DNA of 64,000 nucleotides, taken from NCBI GenBank assembly GCA_004194705.1, contig SADC01000200.1, positions 62,001 through 126,000 of the forward strand. The letters run 5' to 3'. A model generated the notes under the pieces. It was not told the DNA's origin. It ran no database searches and saw nothing but the letters and a program-made list of their open reading frames with translations. Shown here piece after piece: positions 33,241 through 43,559 of this stretch (its first letter is position 1; each line of letters opens with the position of its first letter). Position numbers and translations under genes: made by a program. The DNA is from Ditylenchus dipsaci. Taxonomy: Eukaryota > Nematoda > Chromadorea > Rhabditida > Anguinidae.

Positions 33241-34886
33241 AACATAAAAACAATAAAAAAATGTAAAAAAAATGACCCAAGTGCACCAAAGGACGATTCA
33301 TCCTCACTTGGGAAAAAGGGACAATTCATTCTCACTTGGTGAAAAGGGACAATTCATCTTCACTTGAGAAAAAAGGAGGATTCATCCTCACTCAGGGACG
33401 ATTCATCCTCACTCGTCAAAAAGGGAAGATTCATCCTCACTTGGTAAAAACAGACGATTCATCCTCACTTGTGTAAACAGGGCAATTTATCATCATTTAT
33501 AAAAAAGGGGGCGTTAAACGCATTCATCCACACCGATTCATCCACACACTAATTTATCCACACCAAATTCATCCACAAAAATTTGTCCCGACACGAAATG
33601 TTTATATATTTTTGTCTTGAAAAGTTCACTAATTAATTCGAACATTTTTCCACGAACCGACTGCAGTTTTGCTGGATCTTCAATGTAGTATCAAAACCAA
33701 GTGGTCATCCACTTGGATCAAAAAAATTTTCTACGTTTTTGGGTTCCAAAACTTGTTTTCTGCAATAATTCGAGCATTCTAAAGATGGTTTGACGGTGCT
33801 AAAATAACGTTTTGATGGTATTTTCGCAGTTTTCGTAAATCGTGCAGAACGTAGTTTCACCACTGCCAAACTATCTTTAGAATGTTCGAATCAGTGAAAA
33901 AAACAAGTTCTGAAACCCAACAGCGTAATAATTTTTTGTTGAACCAAGTGAACAATCGCTTGATCCAGTTAGTACATGGGACGTCCAGATTCAACTGGTG
34001 TTCTTGTTAGTTAAGTGGCTGTTTTAGCGGCACTTGTTTACTTCGGGGGCCCCTGGTTAACAAACGCGTTTTACTAAAGTGACTGACTGCTTAGATACCC
34101 ACAAAAGACTAATAAGATTCATATTTCGACACAAACGTTTGACATTATCTCAATTTGGACTGGCCTAGTCTAAGCCTAAGAATTTGCGGGATTTGCGGGA
34201 AAACCACCTGGATTCGAACTGTAACCCTGCAAGTCCCGTTTGTTAAAAGGAATGATGAATCGGCCCTTTTTAATAGTGAGGATGAATCGTCCCGTTTTTA
34301 CAAGTGAGGATGAATTGTCCCTGAGGATGAATCGTCACGTACCGTGCATTTGCGGTAACAATGCCAAGGAAGGACGAATTGTCCCTGTTTATTGTAGAGG
34401 ACGAATTGTACCTTTTTATCGAGTGAGGACGAATTGTCCCTTTTTAACGAGTGAGGACGAATTGTCCCTTTTTAACGAGTGAAGACGAATCGGCCGTCAG
34501 GACGAATTGTCCGTGTCCGACTAGTGAATGGCTCTATATTTTGAACGAATTTACAAGTTTCTTTTCTAAACAATAAGCGCAAATAAAAAAACAATTCGAA
34601 ATTATTATTGACAAAATCTATGTGGTGCCGCGCGCATTCAAACCTTTCAAATTGCCATGATAAAGAAGAGACAGGGTCCTTTAAAGTTAAACATTACCCC
34701 ATGTCTACCTTAACCTTACCCTATTTAAACTTAAACCCGAGTTCCTGTGATAGACACGATAAAAGATATACACAAATATCACAGATTTGTCTTTTATTTT
34801 GTTTGCGCTACAGAGAATTTAATAAATTTATCATCGTTGAGATCCATCTGAAAATATAAAGAACAAAAATGTGGTACCTCAATCGC

Positions 34887-37800
34887 CTAAATAATTAAAA
34901 AAAAACCCACGTTTTTAAATGATGCAGCTAAAGTGTCATACAAATCTTTTTTTGCTGGAAATGCTAGCCATTTTCTCAGCACTTCTTCCGGTAATTTCAC
35001 GTTGGGACTATTGTAAGCTAGGGAACACACATTTAGACCATTTACTCTCATTCCTTCTACAAATGGCCAAAGAGCTGTTCTAAAACCAATTAATTGTGGT
35101 TAAATTGTGGTTTTCATCATTTTTCTGAGCTTTCTTACCTCAGATCTTTATCCAACTGATCAAAAAGTCTGAAGAATGCCACAAAATTATTAAGACGAAA
35201 AGCCATTAGAATAGAAAATATTCTTCCAGCAAAAGCCGAGTCTTTGAAGTCATTTTTCCACCACAGAAACTGACACAAAATATCTACTCGGTTGCAATAG
35301 TGCAGCAAATAAGTTGCCTTTAGCTGCAAATAGGAAGTTTTGACCCTATTAGCGATTAACCCCCTGCCCCAACGATTTTCACCTTTTTAATTAAGTAAAA
35401 AGGTACCCAATTTTATGTCCCAGACCCAGAAAAAAGTGCGTAACACAGTCATGAGTCACAACTTCCGTACGCTGGCCTACCCCAAGCACAAGGGCTAAGC
35501 CTAAAGTTGTTACTTGAAAGTGTAGTTACAGCAATTAAAAGGTCGGATTCTTGGGGGGGGGGGGCGGTTGGGTTATTCGCTAGTAGCGCCGAAGTTTTTT
35601 ACATAATTTGATTAAAAAAAATTAGCGGGGTGGGTAATGGTTGGTAGATCATCGCAAATGAAAAGAAACAGTCATTAAACAGTCATCAATGAAAATGACT
35701 AGATAGCAGGGGTGGGCAAAGATCAGATCAGTTCAGATCGCCGAAGATCAAATCAGATCGAGATCAGATCAGATCGACATAATATTTTTTTGTTAATTTT
35801 GTCAAATTTCACACTTTAAGTCAAAATTTTGCGGCGAAACGTAATTTACAGTCAAAAAGCAATGTTCATTTTTTTCAACTACATATATAATCAAAAATTT
35901 TATCGGTAGATTTTTTCCCGCTTTAAAAACTTTTGATTCTGACACTGGATTCGTGTTCAGCGTGGTCGATTTGCTTATAAAAGTTCTTTGTTGCAATTTC
36001 ATATTCACTATCAAATTTTGAATTCCGCTCAAGATAATAAACATTGAAATTTTAAATTCAAATGTTTATTGTCTCGAGCGGAATTCAAAATTTGACAGTG
36101 ACTCCGAAATTGCAACAAAGAACTTTTATAAGCAAATCGACCACGCTGAACACGAATCCAAAAAAATTAACATTGCTTATTGACTGTAAAATACGTTTCG
36201 TCGCAAAATTTTGACTTAAAGTGTAAAATTTGACAAAATTAGGAAAAAAACTATGCCGATATGACCCGATCTGACCTGATCTGACCCGATCTGATCTTTT
36301 TTCAACTCTGTGCAAAATACGTTTCGCCGCAAAATTTTGACTTAAAGTGTAAAATTTGACAAAATTAGGAAAAAACTATGCCGATCTTACCCGATCTGAG
36401 CCGATCTGACCTGATCTGATCTAAATCGATCTGATCTTATCGCAACTCTGTGTAAAATACATTTCGCCGTAAAATTTTGACTTAAAGTGTAAAATTTGAC
36501 AAAATTGACGGAAAAAAATATCATGCCGATCTGATCTTGATCTGATCTTTGCCTACCTCTGCTAGATAGTCAGCGCGATTTCGAAAAGCTTATAATTAAC
36601 CAAGCCTAGTATTTACAGTCCACTCTCTGATTAACGACTCTCTGATTAACGTCCCATTAATACCGTTCCAACCCTCATAAACGACTCTCCGAATAACGTC
36701 TCTTCACAAATTCTACCAAAAACATATGCGTAACACATCCCTATCATCCACTAATCTATTTAAACTTATGTCAGTCACTCAAGTAGCTTCAGAAAAAAAA
36801 ATCCTATCAAATTTTATTTACAGTCGAGTCTCCCTAATCCGGCACCCCGCTAGTCCGGCATCCCTGGCTAATTCGGCACCCCGAGCTTAGTTTAGTTGGC
36901 CGACAAAGAAAACCCATAATGTTTACCTTCGACAATCCGGCACTCCAGTAATCCGGCTTTCCCGACGGATATCCGCCAAATGACCAACAGACAATAACCA
37001 AAAGCGGGATCAAAATCCTTAAAAAAACATATCCGTGACACATCGCCGTGATCCACTAACCTATTCAAACTTGTGTTCGTTACGGATATTCTTCCGAAAC
37101 AAAAGAATCTTCTGGAATACTTCACTCGGTAGTTGTTGGTTGTTATTGTTCAGGGTGATTATGTGCCAAATAAGTTATGAAGACTCCGAATAACATCCGG
37201 CGTGTAAGAGGTAAGTAAAATGTCTCTCTGATTAACGACTTTCTGATTAACGTCTCCTTAGGGCTGGTCCCTTGGAAGACGTTAATCAGAGAGTCGACTG
37301 TACCTACCTTTTCACTACAAATTTCAAAGTCATCGGCAATATCCTTCCACTTGGAAAAGCACTCCTCCACCTCATTCATGTGTAGTTTGGAATCATAATA
37401 CTGTTGTTTTCCGAAGTTAATATCATTTTCACATCTGAAGTTAGATTTTTATCAGGATAGGCATGCGCCAGACTATATTTAAAAAAAAATTAACTAGACC
37501 AACAAAAATAGATGATTTCTATTGGACTTTGATATGAAGCACGGTAGTCCAACTTACCTAATCCGGCACTCTTAAAGACCGAATTAGAGTGCCGGATTAG
37601 GAGCGTTTTCCAAAGGAACTTCATTGGCGACTGGCATCGATCAAGGTTGCCCGGTAAGCAAGAGATTAGAGGCTTGCCAGATTAAAGAGGTTTGATTTTA
37701 TAAAATTGCTTGGTGCTTTTTCGGAAGTGTTTTATGTCAAGGTTCGCCTGTATTTTTGTAACTCAAGTAAAAATCTTACCGTTCCTGTGCCATTAAATAG

Positions 37801-40800
37801 AAGGGAATCATTTTCTCTATAAGTATTAGAGTTTTTTCTGGTGGTAGGTCTTGAACCGTGATATCTGTAACCGAGGATCTGATTACCTTTCTTCCAATAT
37901 TCCAGCCAATTACCTTGCCGAACAGCTCGTAGTCGATCCACGACAAAAGAGTAAATTATAGGCCATTTGGCTCGGGAATCAGTTAATATTTGGTTGGCGA
38001 CACTAATATTGAAACATGCTTTTCAAAATAAAATTTCTTAAAACTTACTTATCAATAAGATATTCTACGGACTTTCTAAGCACTGCAAATGGGCGAACAT
38101 CTGAGGCTTTGATGACTTTATCTGCAGCGGAACGAGAATACTCCTTTACCATCAGTTCCACATTGGCGATATATTTGGGCCTTTTTCCTTTGTTGGTAGG
38201 TGGGTTGACCCACGGGTCAACTCAAATAACAAATTTCGGTACTTATGCTGTTTGGCCCGACCGTCATTTTTTTGACATTTTTGAACGACTATCAGTCCGT
38301 GGTACTTTTGATTCGTGGTAATCGATTCGTGGCACTATCGATTCGTGGCTATCGGTTCGTGGTACTATTGATTCGTGGTACTATCAATTCGTGGTACTTT
38401 TCATTTGTGACTGGTTGAAATACTTTTCGACCCAAAAAATTCTCCTTTCTGCTGGAATGTCTCTGTGGCTCTAGGTCTATTCGTCCACTGGCAATTCATT
38501 CATGGTCAATTCGTTTACAATCTTTTATGATCCCTTAAAACAAAATAAAAATTCTATCCAAACTAAAACTGTCTGCTGAAAACGGTTTGTTAAGACCAAA
38601 ATTCAGAATCTCAATACCCTGGGTATCCACCCACCCCGAGATGGTCGACCAGAAATGTGTGGAATCATTCGCATGGCACTTTTTCTTGTATCAGATTTGT
38701 TTGCATCATAATTACTTCTTTTGCATCAGATATGCGATTTCAAACCTCAAAAACACCCCAAAACATTCCAAACTTCTAGAAATAGTCCTGAAAACCCCAA
38801 ACCTCTCTGAACAACGGTTAATTGATTGATCAGCCTCAGCCGGTATTTATGGCACCAGTAACCCTTACTGTAATTTTAATCACCTCCTGGTGAATATTTG
38901 ACTTGCAGCATCCTTGATTTGAACAATGTCGAGAGATTCCGAACGGCGCTCGCGATTGCCAACGGTTCCAAGAAAGATGAATGGGAATAAAACCACCATG
39001 CGATACAAAAGGATGTGAATCTGATGCAGTTCAATAACCTTGAAAATGAGCCTTTTCAGGCCGAAAAGTATTTTAACCAGTAACAAATGAAAAGTACCAC
39101 GAATCGATAGTGCCACGAATCGATAGTACCACGAATCGATAGTGCCACGAATCGATAGTGCCACGAATCGATAGTGCACGAATCGATAGTACCACGAATC
39201 GATAGTGCCACGAATCGATAGTGCCACGAATCGATAGTGCCACGAATCGATAGTGCCACGAATCGATAGTGCCACGAATCGATAGTGCCACGAATCGATA
39301 GTGCCACGAATCGATTACCACGAATCGATAGTGCCACGAATCGATTACCACGAATCGATAGTGCCACGAATCGATAGTGCCACGAATCGATTACCACGAA
39401 TCGATAGTGCCACGAATCGATTACCACGATCAAAAGTACCACGAACTGATATTTTACCAGATTTTTGCACAAATTGTTGGGCCGTTTTGTTGTGTGTCGC
39501 ATTCATGTGTTATTTGTCTCTTTTTTCGGTGCGTTGCTTTTTGCCGCTACTGATTTTTTCTTTCATTTTCTTTCACAAAACGGCCTAACAATTTGTGCAA
39601 AAATGTGAACGACACCCAACTCGTATCAATCCCAACTCTTCTCAATTTTTCTCGTCCTAATTCCAACTCGTCCTAATCCTATATCCTAAGTAGTACCAGT
39701 GAAAAGTATTTTGACTAATCGCCTCCTCCCCTCCCCCAACGCACACCTGTTTAAAAATGGTTTTGTAGTTGAGTCGCAATAAATCGCCGCCCCCGGAAAC
39801 TCCGATTTGATGACAGTTTATTGCGGACGACGATTTTTCGGGACCAGACTATAGGTCAAAAGGCCCTAATTTAATACTCGTTTTTTATTACAAAAAAACC
39901 AATAGAATCAAAAATGAAGGCGAAACAAAAACAAATTAAGGCGACATATTCAACAAAAATTCAGCTGCATTCCTTTCTTCTTCTGAGCTGCTGATCACGT
40001 TCTGCTCTTCATTTGCATGCTCCCACACTGCGTCATCATCCTCTTCATTGCCAGTTGGAACCTCAGTGTAGCCCATCATGTATCCAATTCTCAGCAGAAA
40101 TGTGCACAGTTTGTCGTCAAAGCTGTCATCATTGATCTGGTTCTGCAGGACAAGCTTGAACTCTTGCTGGGCGGCAGCTATTTGTAGTGACTTTTGAGCA
40201 GATTTTAAAGACTTTAGATTTTAAAGGCGTCTTTCTTTTGAAGAAGAGCTGTGAACAGGGGAACTGAGTGAATCTTAGAACCCTTTCCGACAAACTCAAA
40301 GATTCGATAAACTTGGTAAGATCCTACTGCTTGTACTTGAAGTTTCTATCACTCACAATTTCTCTGCTTAGACTCAAATAAAAAAGTTGGCGTGGCGAAG
40401 AGAATAGAAGCATAGTTTTATCTAGCAAGTTCTAGATTTTTTCAAAGCAAGTCGATGTTGGAATCACAAACCCCCGAATATAAGGTGATTTTCCCCGTAT
40501 TTCCCATGTGATTGAATCGATCCCCGCTCTGTGCAACGTAGAAGAAAGTTTTCCTCGTTCAGCAAAGATTCATAATCCGGAACAATCGGAATGAGCTTTC
40601 GTCGAGCACGACCAAATGCTTTCGAAGTTCCCTTTCGGTTGGCCACACTTGCTTGTCTAGCTTCCACAAAAAATTCTAAAAAGCAACCTAAGATTGAGAA
40701 AAAAAGCCAAAATAAAACCTTTAGACTTGTCTGAAAACTGCTGGATGAGCTTCTTTTCAGTCCTCACGACGGCGGACGCGACATTTTCGTTTGTCCCACT

Positions 40801-41695
40801 AGCCAGCTCTGCCTGCATACTTCTTCTAACACCGATTCCTTGGACCTTAAGAGTAATGAAAAAGTTGCTAGGAAAATTCAATAGTACGGCAGAAACTTAC
40901 CTCGCTTTTCTTCTTTGGCTGGCAGAAATGTCTTTTGCTGGGCTCAGAATCTATCCACACATCTTCACTTCGATTTGCTCTTAGCATAGGCAGATGATAT
41001 TCTCCACATGGCACTTTCTCTTTCTTCCAGCGATCAACAAGTGAACGGCAACCTGTGCAAGCGTAGCGAACAATTTTCAAGCCATTGTAGATGATGGACC
41101 AAGTATAGCACATATTTGGGTCATCTGCTTGCGTGACTGGCAACTTTTTATACTCTATACGCTGCGAGTATGTGAAATCGATCGCTGCCATCTGAAAAAT
41201 TAGAACTCATACTCCTAGGATAATAACGAAACAGAAATTAGATCACTCAGGACATAATTTCTTCAGAAAAGGCTCCCACCAATGTATGAAGCATGGATTT
41301 GAAGTGAAAAAAAAAATTTAACTATGTACGGTCTTGAATGAAGACGAGTTAAAATTGAGACGAGTTGGGATTGATACGAGTTGGGACATGCGAGTTGGGA
41401 TTGATACGAGTTGGGACATGCGAGTCGGGATTGATACGAGTTGGACATGCGAGTCGGGACTGATACGAGTTGGGACATGCGAGTCGGGATCGGTACGAGT
41501 TGGGTTTTTACCAAAAATGTCAAAAAAATGACGGTCGGCCCAAACAGCATAAGTACCCAAATTTCTATAAATTTTAAAATAGAAGTTTACTTTTAAACAC
41601 TAACCCGTTTCCATTTGGTGGATTAGTCCATTATTTTGACGATAATCCTGTTCCCTGGCCGAACACATATGCTCACATAGTCCCCTCAACGGCAT
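34887..41695 (-). CDS. SAC3D1: SAC3 domain protein, SAC3D1 (SHD1) type
   Basis: Seven exons on the minus strand join in phase: 41,695-41,605, 38,220-38,049, 38,002-37,914, 37,864-37,780, 37,434-37,308, 35,323-35,139 and 35,079-34,887 (about 313 residues). Diagnostic blocks in order are CEHMCSAREQDYRQ with GLIHQME (the Cys/Arg opening of SAC3 proteins), EYSRSAADK, DVRPFAVLRKSVEYL, YSFVVDRLRAVRQ, and the helical continuation with LHMNEVEECFSKW and FRLLF-like repeats. The SAC3/SHD1 family includes centrosome- and spindle-associated SAC3D1; length and block order fit SAC3D1 better than the much larger GANP. Intron 1 (3.38 kb) is nearly all one MULE-like element, and intron 5 (2 kb) holds several MITEs. 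The ATG at 41,695 lies directly before the conserved opening. The last exon may read a few intronic codons. Confidence 0.88.
35560..36560. repeat. GATCAGATC fold-back with three tandem ~130-bp units
   Basis: The left side begins with overlapping AGATCAGATCAGATCG motifs (35,715-35,780). The arm GTCAAAATTTTGCGGCGAAA at about 35,819 is inverted at about 36,190-36,215. The right arm unit, CCGCAAAATTTTGACTTAAA to CCGATCTGATCT, is then repeated twice more in tandem (about 36,305-36,440 and 36,450-36,545). It lies in intron 5 of the SAC3D1-like gene. Confidence 0.8.
36616..37300. mobile_element. Pogo/Tc-type element with CTCTGATTAACG ends
   Basis: TA on both sides, with inverted ends CAGTCCACTCTCTGATTAAC and the complement GTTAATCAGAGAGTCGACTG. 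The GATTAACGTC motif is repeated inside each end. A second terminus, CAGTCGAGTCTCCCTAATCC, starts at 36,821 right after a TA, with CCGGCAC repeats behind it, so another element (right end not resolved) is nested in it. The right end lies 6-7 bp from the 5' splice site of SAC3D1 intron 5. Confidence 0.8.
37555..37690. repeat. Remnant of the TAATCCGGCAC terminus family
   Basis: CCTAATCCGGCACTCTTAAA and CCGAATTAGAGTGCCGGATT form a short palindrome related to the end at 36,821. It lies in a SAC3D1-like intron and is a MITE remnant without clear borders. Confidence 0.5.
39085..39440. repeat. 16-bp CGAATCGATAGTGCCA minisatellite
   Basis: About 22 nearly identical copies, some shortened to CGAATCGATTACCA. 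The arrangement reflects high-identity recent amplification. Its inverted, more degenerate partner is at 38,290-38,400. No spacers of unrelated sequence occur between the units, so it is not a CRISPR array. Confidence 0.92.
39936..41191 (-). pseudogene. MULE-type protein lacking its catalytic core
   Basis: The first exon from 41,191 encodes a Cys/His-containing segment (YACTGCRSLVDRW, later CGEYH and HFC) like the zinc-binding N-terminus of FLYWCH/MULE proteins. The next exons (about 40,855-40,720 and about 40,670-40,465) encode a basic region and then LNEENFLLRC...GENHLIFGG, which corresponds to the segment directly before the first catalytic Asp in MULE transposases. That Asp and the rest of the core are absent: 40,200-40,460 has stops in all frames I checked. 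A final open segment (40,200-39,936) is acidic and ends EERNAAEFLLNMSP. It is best read as an internal-deletion derivative retaining a DNA-binding part. It runs in the same direction as its host gene. Confidence 0.6.
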
Positions 41696-41869
41696 CGGAA
41701 GGCAAAAATAATAATGATACACAATTTCTTTTGACTATTCAAACCTTTTTGATCTACTCAGTTCAGTTACCATAATTCCATAGATTAGATTTTTTAGACC
41801 AAATCTTTCAACATGACAATGGACCAACTTCCCGCGAAAAAATCTATTCTAGGTTACTAAAAAATTTAT

Positions 41870-41885
41870 TTGCTTTATTCAGTTT
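41870..41885 (-). terminator. Polyadenylation signal of FRA10AC1
   Basis: On the minus strand an AATAAA occurs about 65 bp after the FRA10AC1 stop, with a second one close behind. It lies in the 248-bp gap before the SAC3D1-like start codon. Confidence 0.55.
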
Positions 41886-41943
41886 GGACAAATATTATGA
41901 GAATTCACATACACACAACAGATACAAAGTTCAAGGAAAGCTT

Positions 41944-43500
41944 TTATAAAAACAAATCATCAAAAAATTCGTCAAATTCATCCTCCACTGTTTTCTCCGC
42001 ATCCACAACCGCGGTCTTCTTTGTCCAAATTTCTGATGCTTCTTGTAGAGCTTTCTTCTGAAAACATAAAAAATATTTGAACAAAAGTATCAGACCTTAA
42101 CTGTACGACCAAAAAACTATTCAAAATCATAATTGCGCATTTAGGCTACTGAGGTGTAAAAATAACAACTATTGAGCTCTAATAAATTCAGGTATCCCTA
42201 AGCTACTTAATTCTTCTTTGTACCCTTCAGCGGCCGGAAGGCACAGAAAAAGATTCCAGCTTGTTTCGAACCACTTTGCTTTTTCGAAACACTCACCTGA
42301 CTAGTTTCTGTATCTTTTCCTTTCTGTTCATCCGAAGTTTCCTGTTTCACCTGGCCAGATGAAGATGGTTCAATATCCGGTAAAGAGTCAGTGGATTCTG
42401 ACGACGAGTGGCTTCTTTTCTTGTGTTTCTTAATTTTTTTGGAGGGCTTGCGCTTTTTCTCTTCAGCTATTGACTGCTGCTCTTCTTTGACGGCCTTCTT
42501 TTCCCTCTTGATCAACCTCTTCTGACTGTGAAAATTAAGCTTGCTGGAGCATTCTGGACATAACCTGATCTTGACCAAAGCATTCTTGCGCTCTCCTTGC
42601 TCTAAGTAAGCAAAGTTGACCTGAATTGATTTAAGGAACAAGCATTTATGAAACTAGGTTGGGATAAATCGTAACATACCTCCCAAGTGGACAAATCATC
42701 CCGCCTCTGACAGTGCTTTGAACCGCATTCGAATTGACCTTTGCTAGAGAATACTTCCTGAAAAACATTATAATTGTTGAAAGAAAAACAGAACAACTGC
42801 GAAAACGCACCTTCTCTGTCCGCCACCTCAGAGCTACACGGTTTTGCTTATATTGACTGTAAAAAATTCAGATGCAGAAAGAGTAAAGATTTCATAAAAG
42901 CTACCTCAAATCGGCTATGCAATATTCTTTGAAAAGCTAAAAATGAAACTTCTCTCAGAATTTCGTATGCCCCAAATTAAGCATACCTTATCGTAATATT
43001 TCTTAGCTAAGTTGCTTTCCCAAGTTTTAATAGGATCGCTGCTTTGTTCTGCACCATCATCCCACAAAAAGCGGTGGTTTTCCTATAATTTAGAAACGCT
43101 TTCTAAAAACAAGTTCACATTCAATAAATTACCCGAATAATGTCGAAATCATTTTTGTCATTTGAGGTATCTCTTTGAATTTTTGAGGTAGAGCCACGAT
43201 GGAACAGCACGTAATTGTTAATGAACTGCTTATGTCGAGTGTAGGCATCCTAAAATCATAATTAGAAAGGCTTCAAATTTTTTTTTGACAATTGTAACCA
43301 ACCATTCCATGGAGACGCATTTTAAGCCTAAAAATATTAAACCATTCATCAGCAAATCCGAACAATGTTTTTATTAACCTTTCAAAAGTTGGCTTAACTT
43401 TGCGGACTACATCCACAACCACAGGGCTTGGCTTCATTTTAGCCCGTTTCAACTCGGGTGCAAATGGATTGGCATCATCGTAGACGTTTCTTCTAGCCAT
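41944..43500 (-). CDS. FRA10AC1: FRA10AC1 family nuclear protein
   Basis: Exons on the minus strand (43,500-43,379; 43,327-43,303; 43,249-43,133; 43,082-42,987; 42,936-42,905; 42,856-42,811; about 42,762-42,681; about 42,620-42,298; about 42,060-41,944) give the family blocks in order: DAYTRHKQFINNYVLFHRG, IRENHRFLWDDG, LAKKYYDKLFKEYCIADLSQ, RWRTEKEV, and KGQFECGSKHC...WEVNFAYLEQGE. A CxxC pair follows (RLCPECSSKLNFH), then a Lys/Ser-rich tail and the conserved acidic end DEFDEFFDDLFL. The paired cysteines suggest a zinc site. The protein is nuclear and linked to the spliceosome in other organisms. The ATG at 43,500 follows a TTGCAG acceptor-like site, so a 5' untranslated exon is likely. It lies 248 bp upstream of the SAC3D1-like start on the same strand. 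Confidence 0.94.
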
Positions 43501-43559
43501 GGATATTTCTGCAATGAGTTTTTCAAACAAAGTTAGAAACCCGAAATGGGAAACGATCC

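Larger units (their letters stand above)
27189..34750. mobile_element. 7.6-kb nested palindromic composite element
   Basis: The outer inverted ends are ATCACAGGAACTCAAGTTTG (from about 27,188) and the complement of the stretch ending CCGAGTTCCTGTGAT near 34,750. Next come AAGTTTAAATTGGGT arrays (27,215-27,430, 29,336-29,580 and 34,690-34,735). Inside is a second pair, GACCCTGTCTCTTCCTTATC (29,587) against GATAAAGAAGAGACAGGGTC (34,658). Further inside are ACAATTCGTCCTCACTCGTT arrays (29,823-29,965 against inverted copies at 34,240-34,510). Inside that lie GATTGATCC and GATTCATCC arrays and two smaller fold-backs. No transposase or other gene is recognised in it. Confidence 0.7.
38231..41564. 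mobile_element. MULE-like element filling SAC3D1 intron 1
   Basis: The terminal inverted repeats are 38,231-38,283 and 41,512-41,564, identical at 51 of 53 positions, beginning AAATTTCGGTACTTATGCTG. Subterminal tandem arrays follow: GATTCGTGGTACTATC at 38,290-38,400 with its inverted counterpart at 39,085-39,440, and GAGTTGGGATTGATAC at 41,340-41,505 with its counterpart at 39,605-39,690. The body holds a minus-strand gene of MULE type. I see no clear target duplication. The host intron without it would be about 50 bp, matching other introns here. Long or complex inverted ends with internal tandem repeats are known for MULE/fold-back elements. Confidence 0.85.

Noticed and set aside
39085..39440. 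CRISPR-like array
   Set aside because: Units are contiguous 16-mers without unique spacers, in a spliced eukaryotic context inside a transposon; it is a minisatellite.
42811..42856. Frame break in FRA10AC1 exon 6
   Set aside because: On rechecking the bases at 42,838-42,842 the exon is in frame (46 nt, matching phase on both sides).
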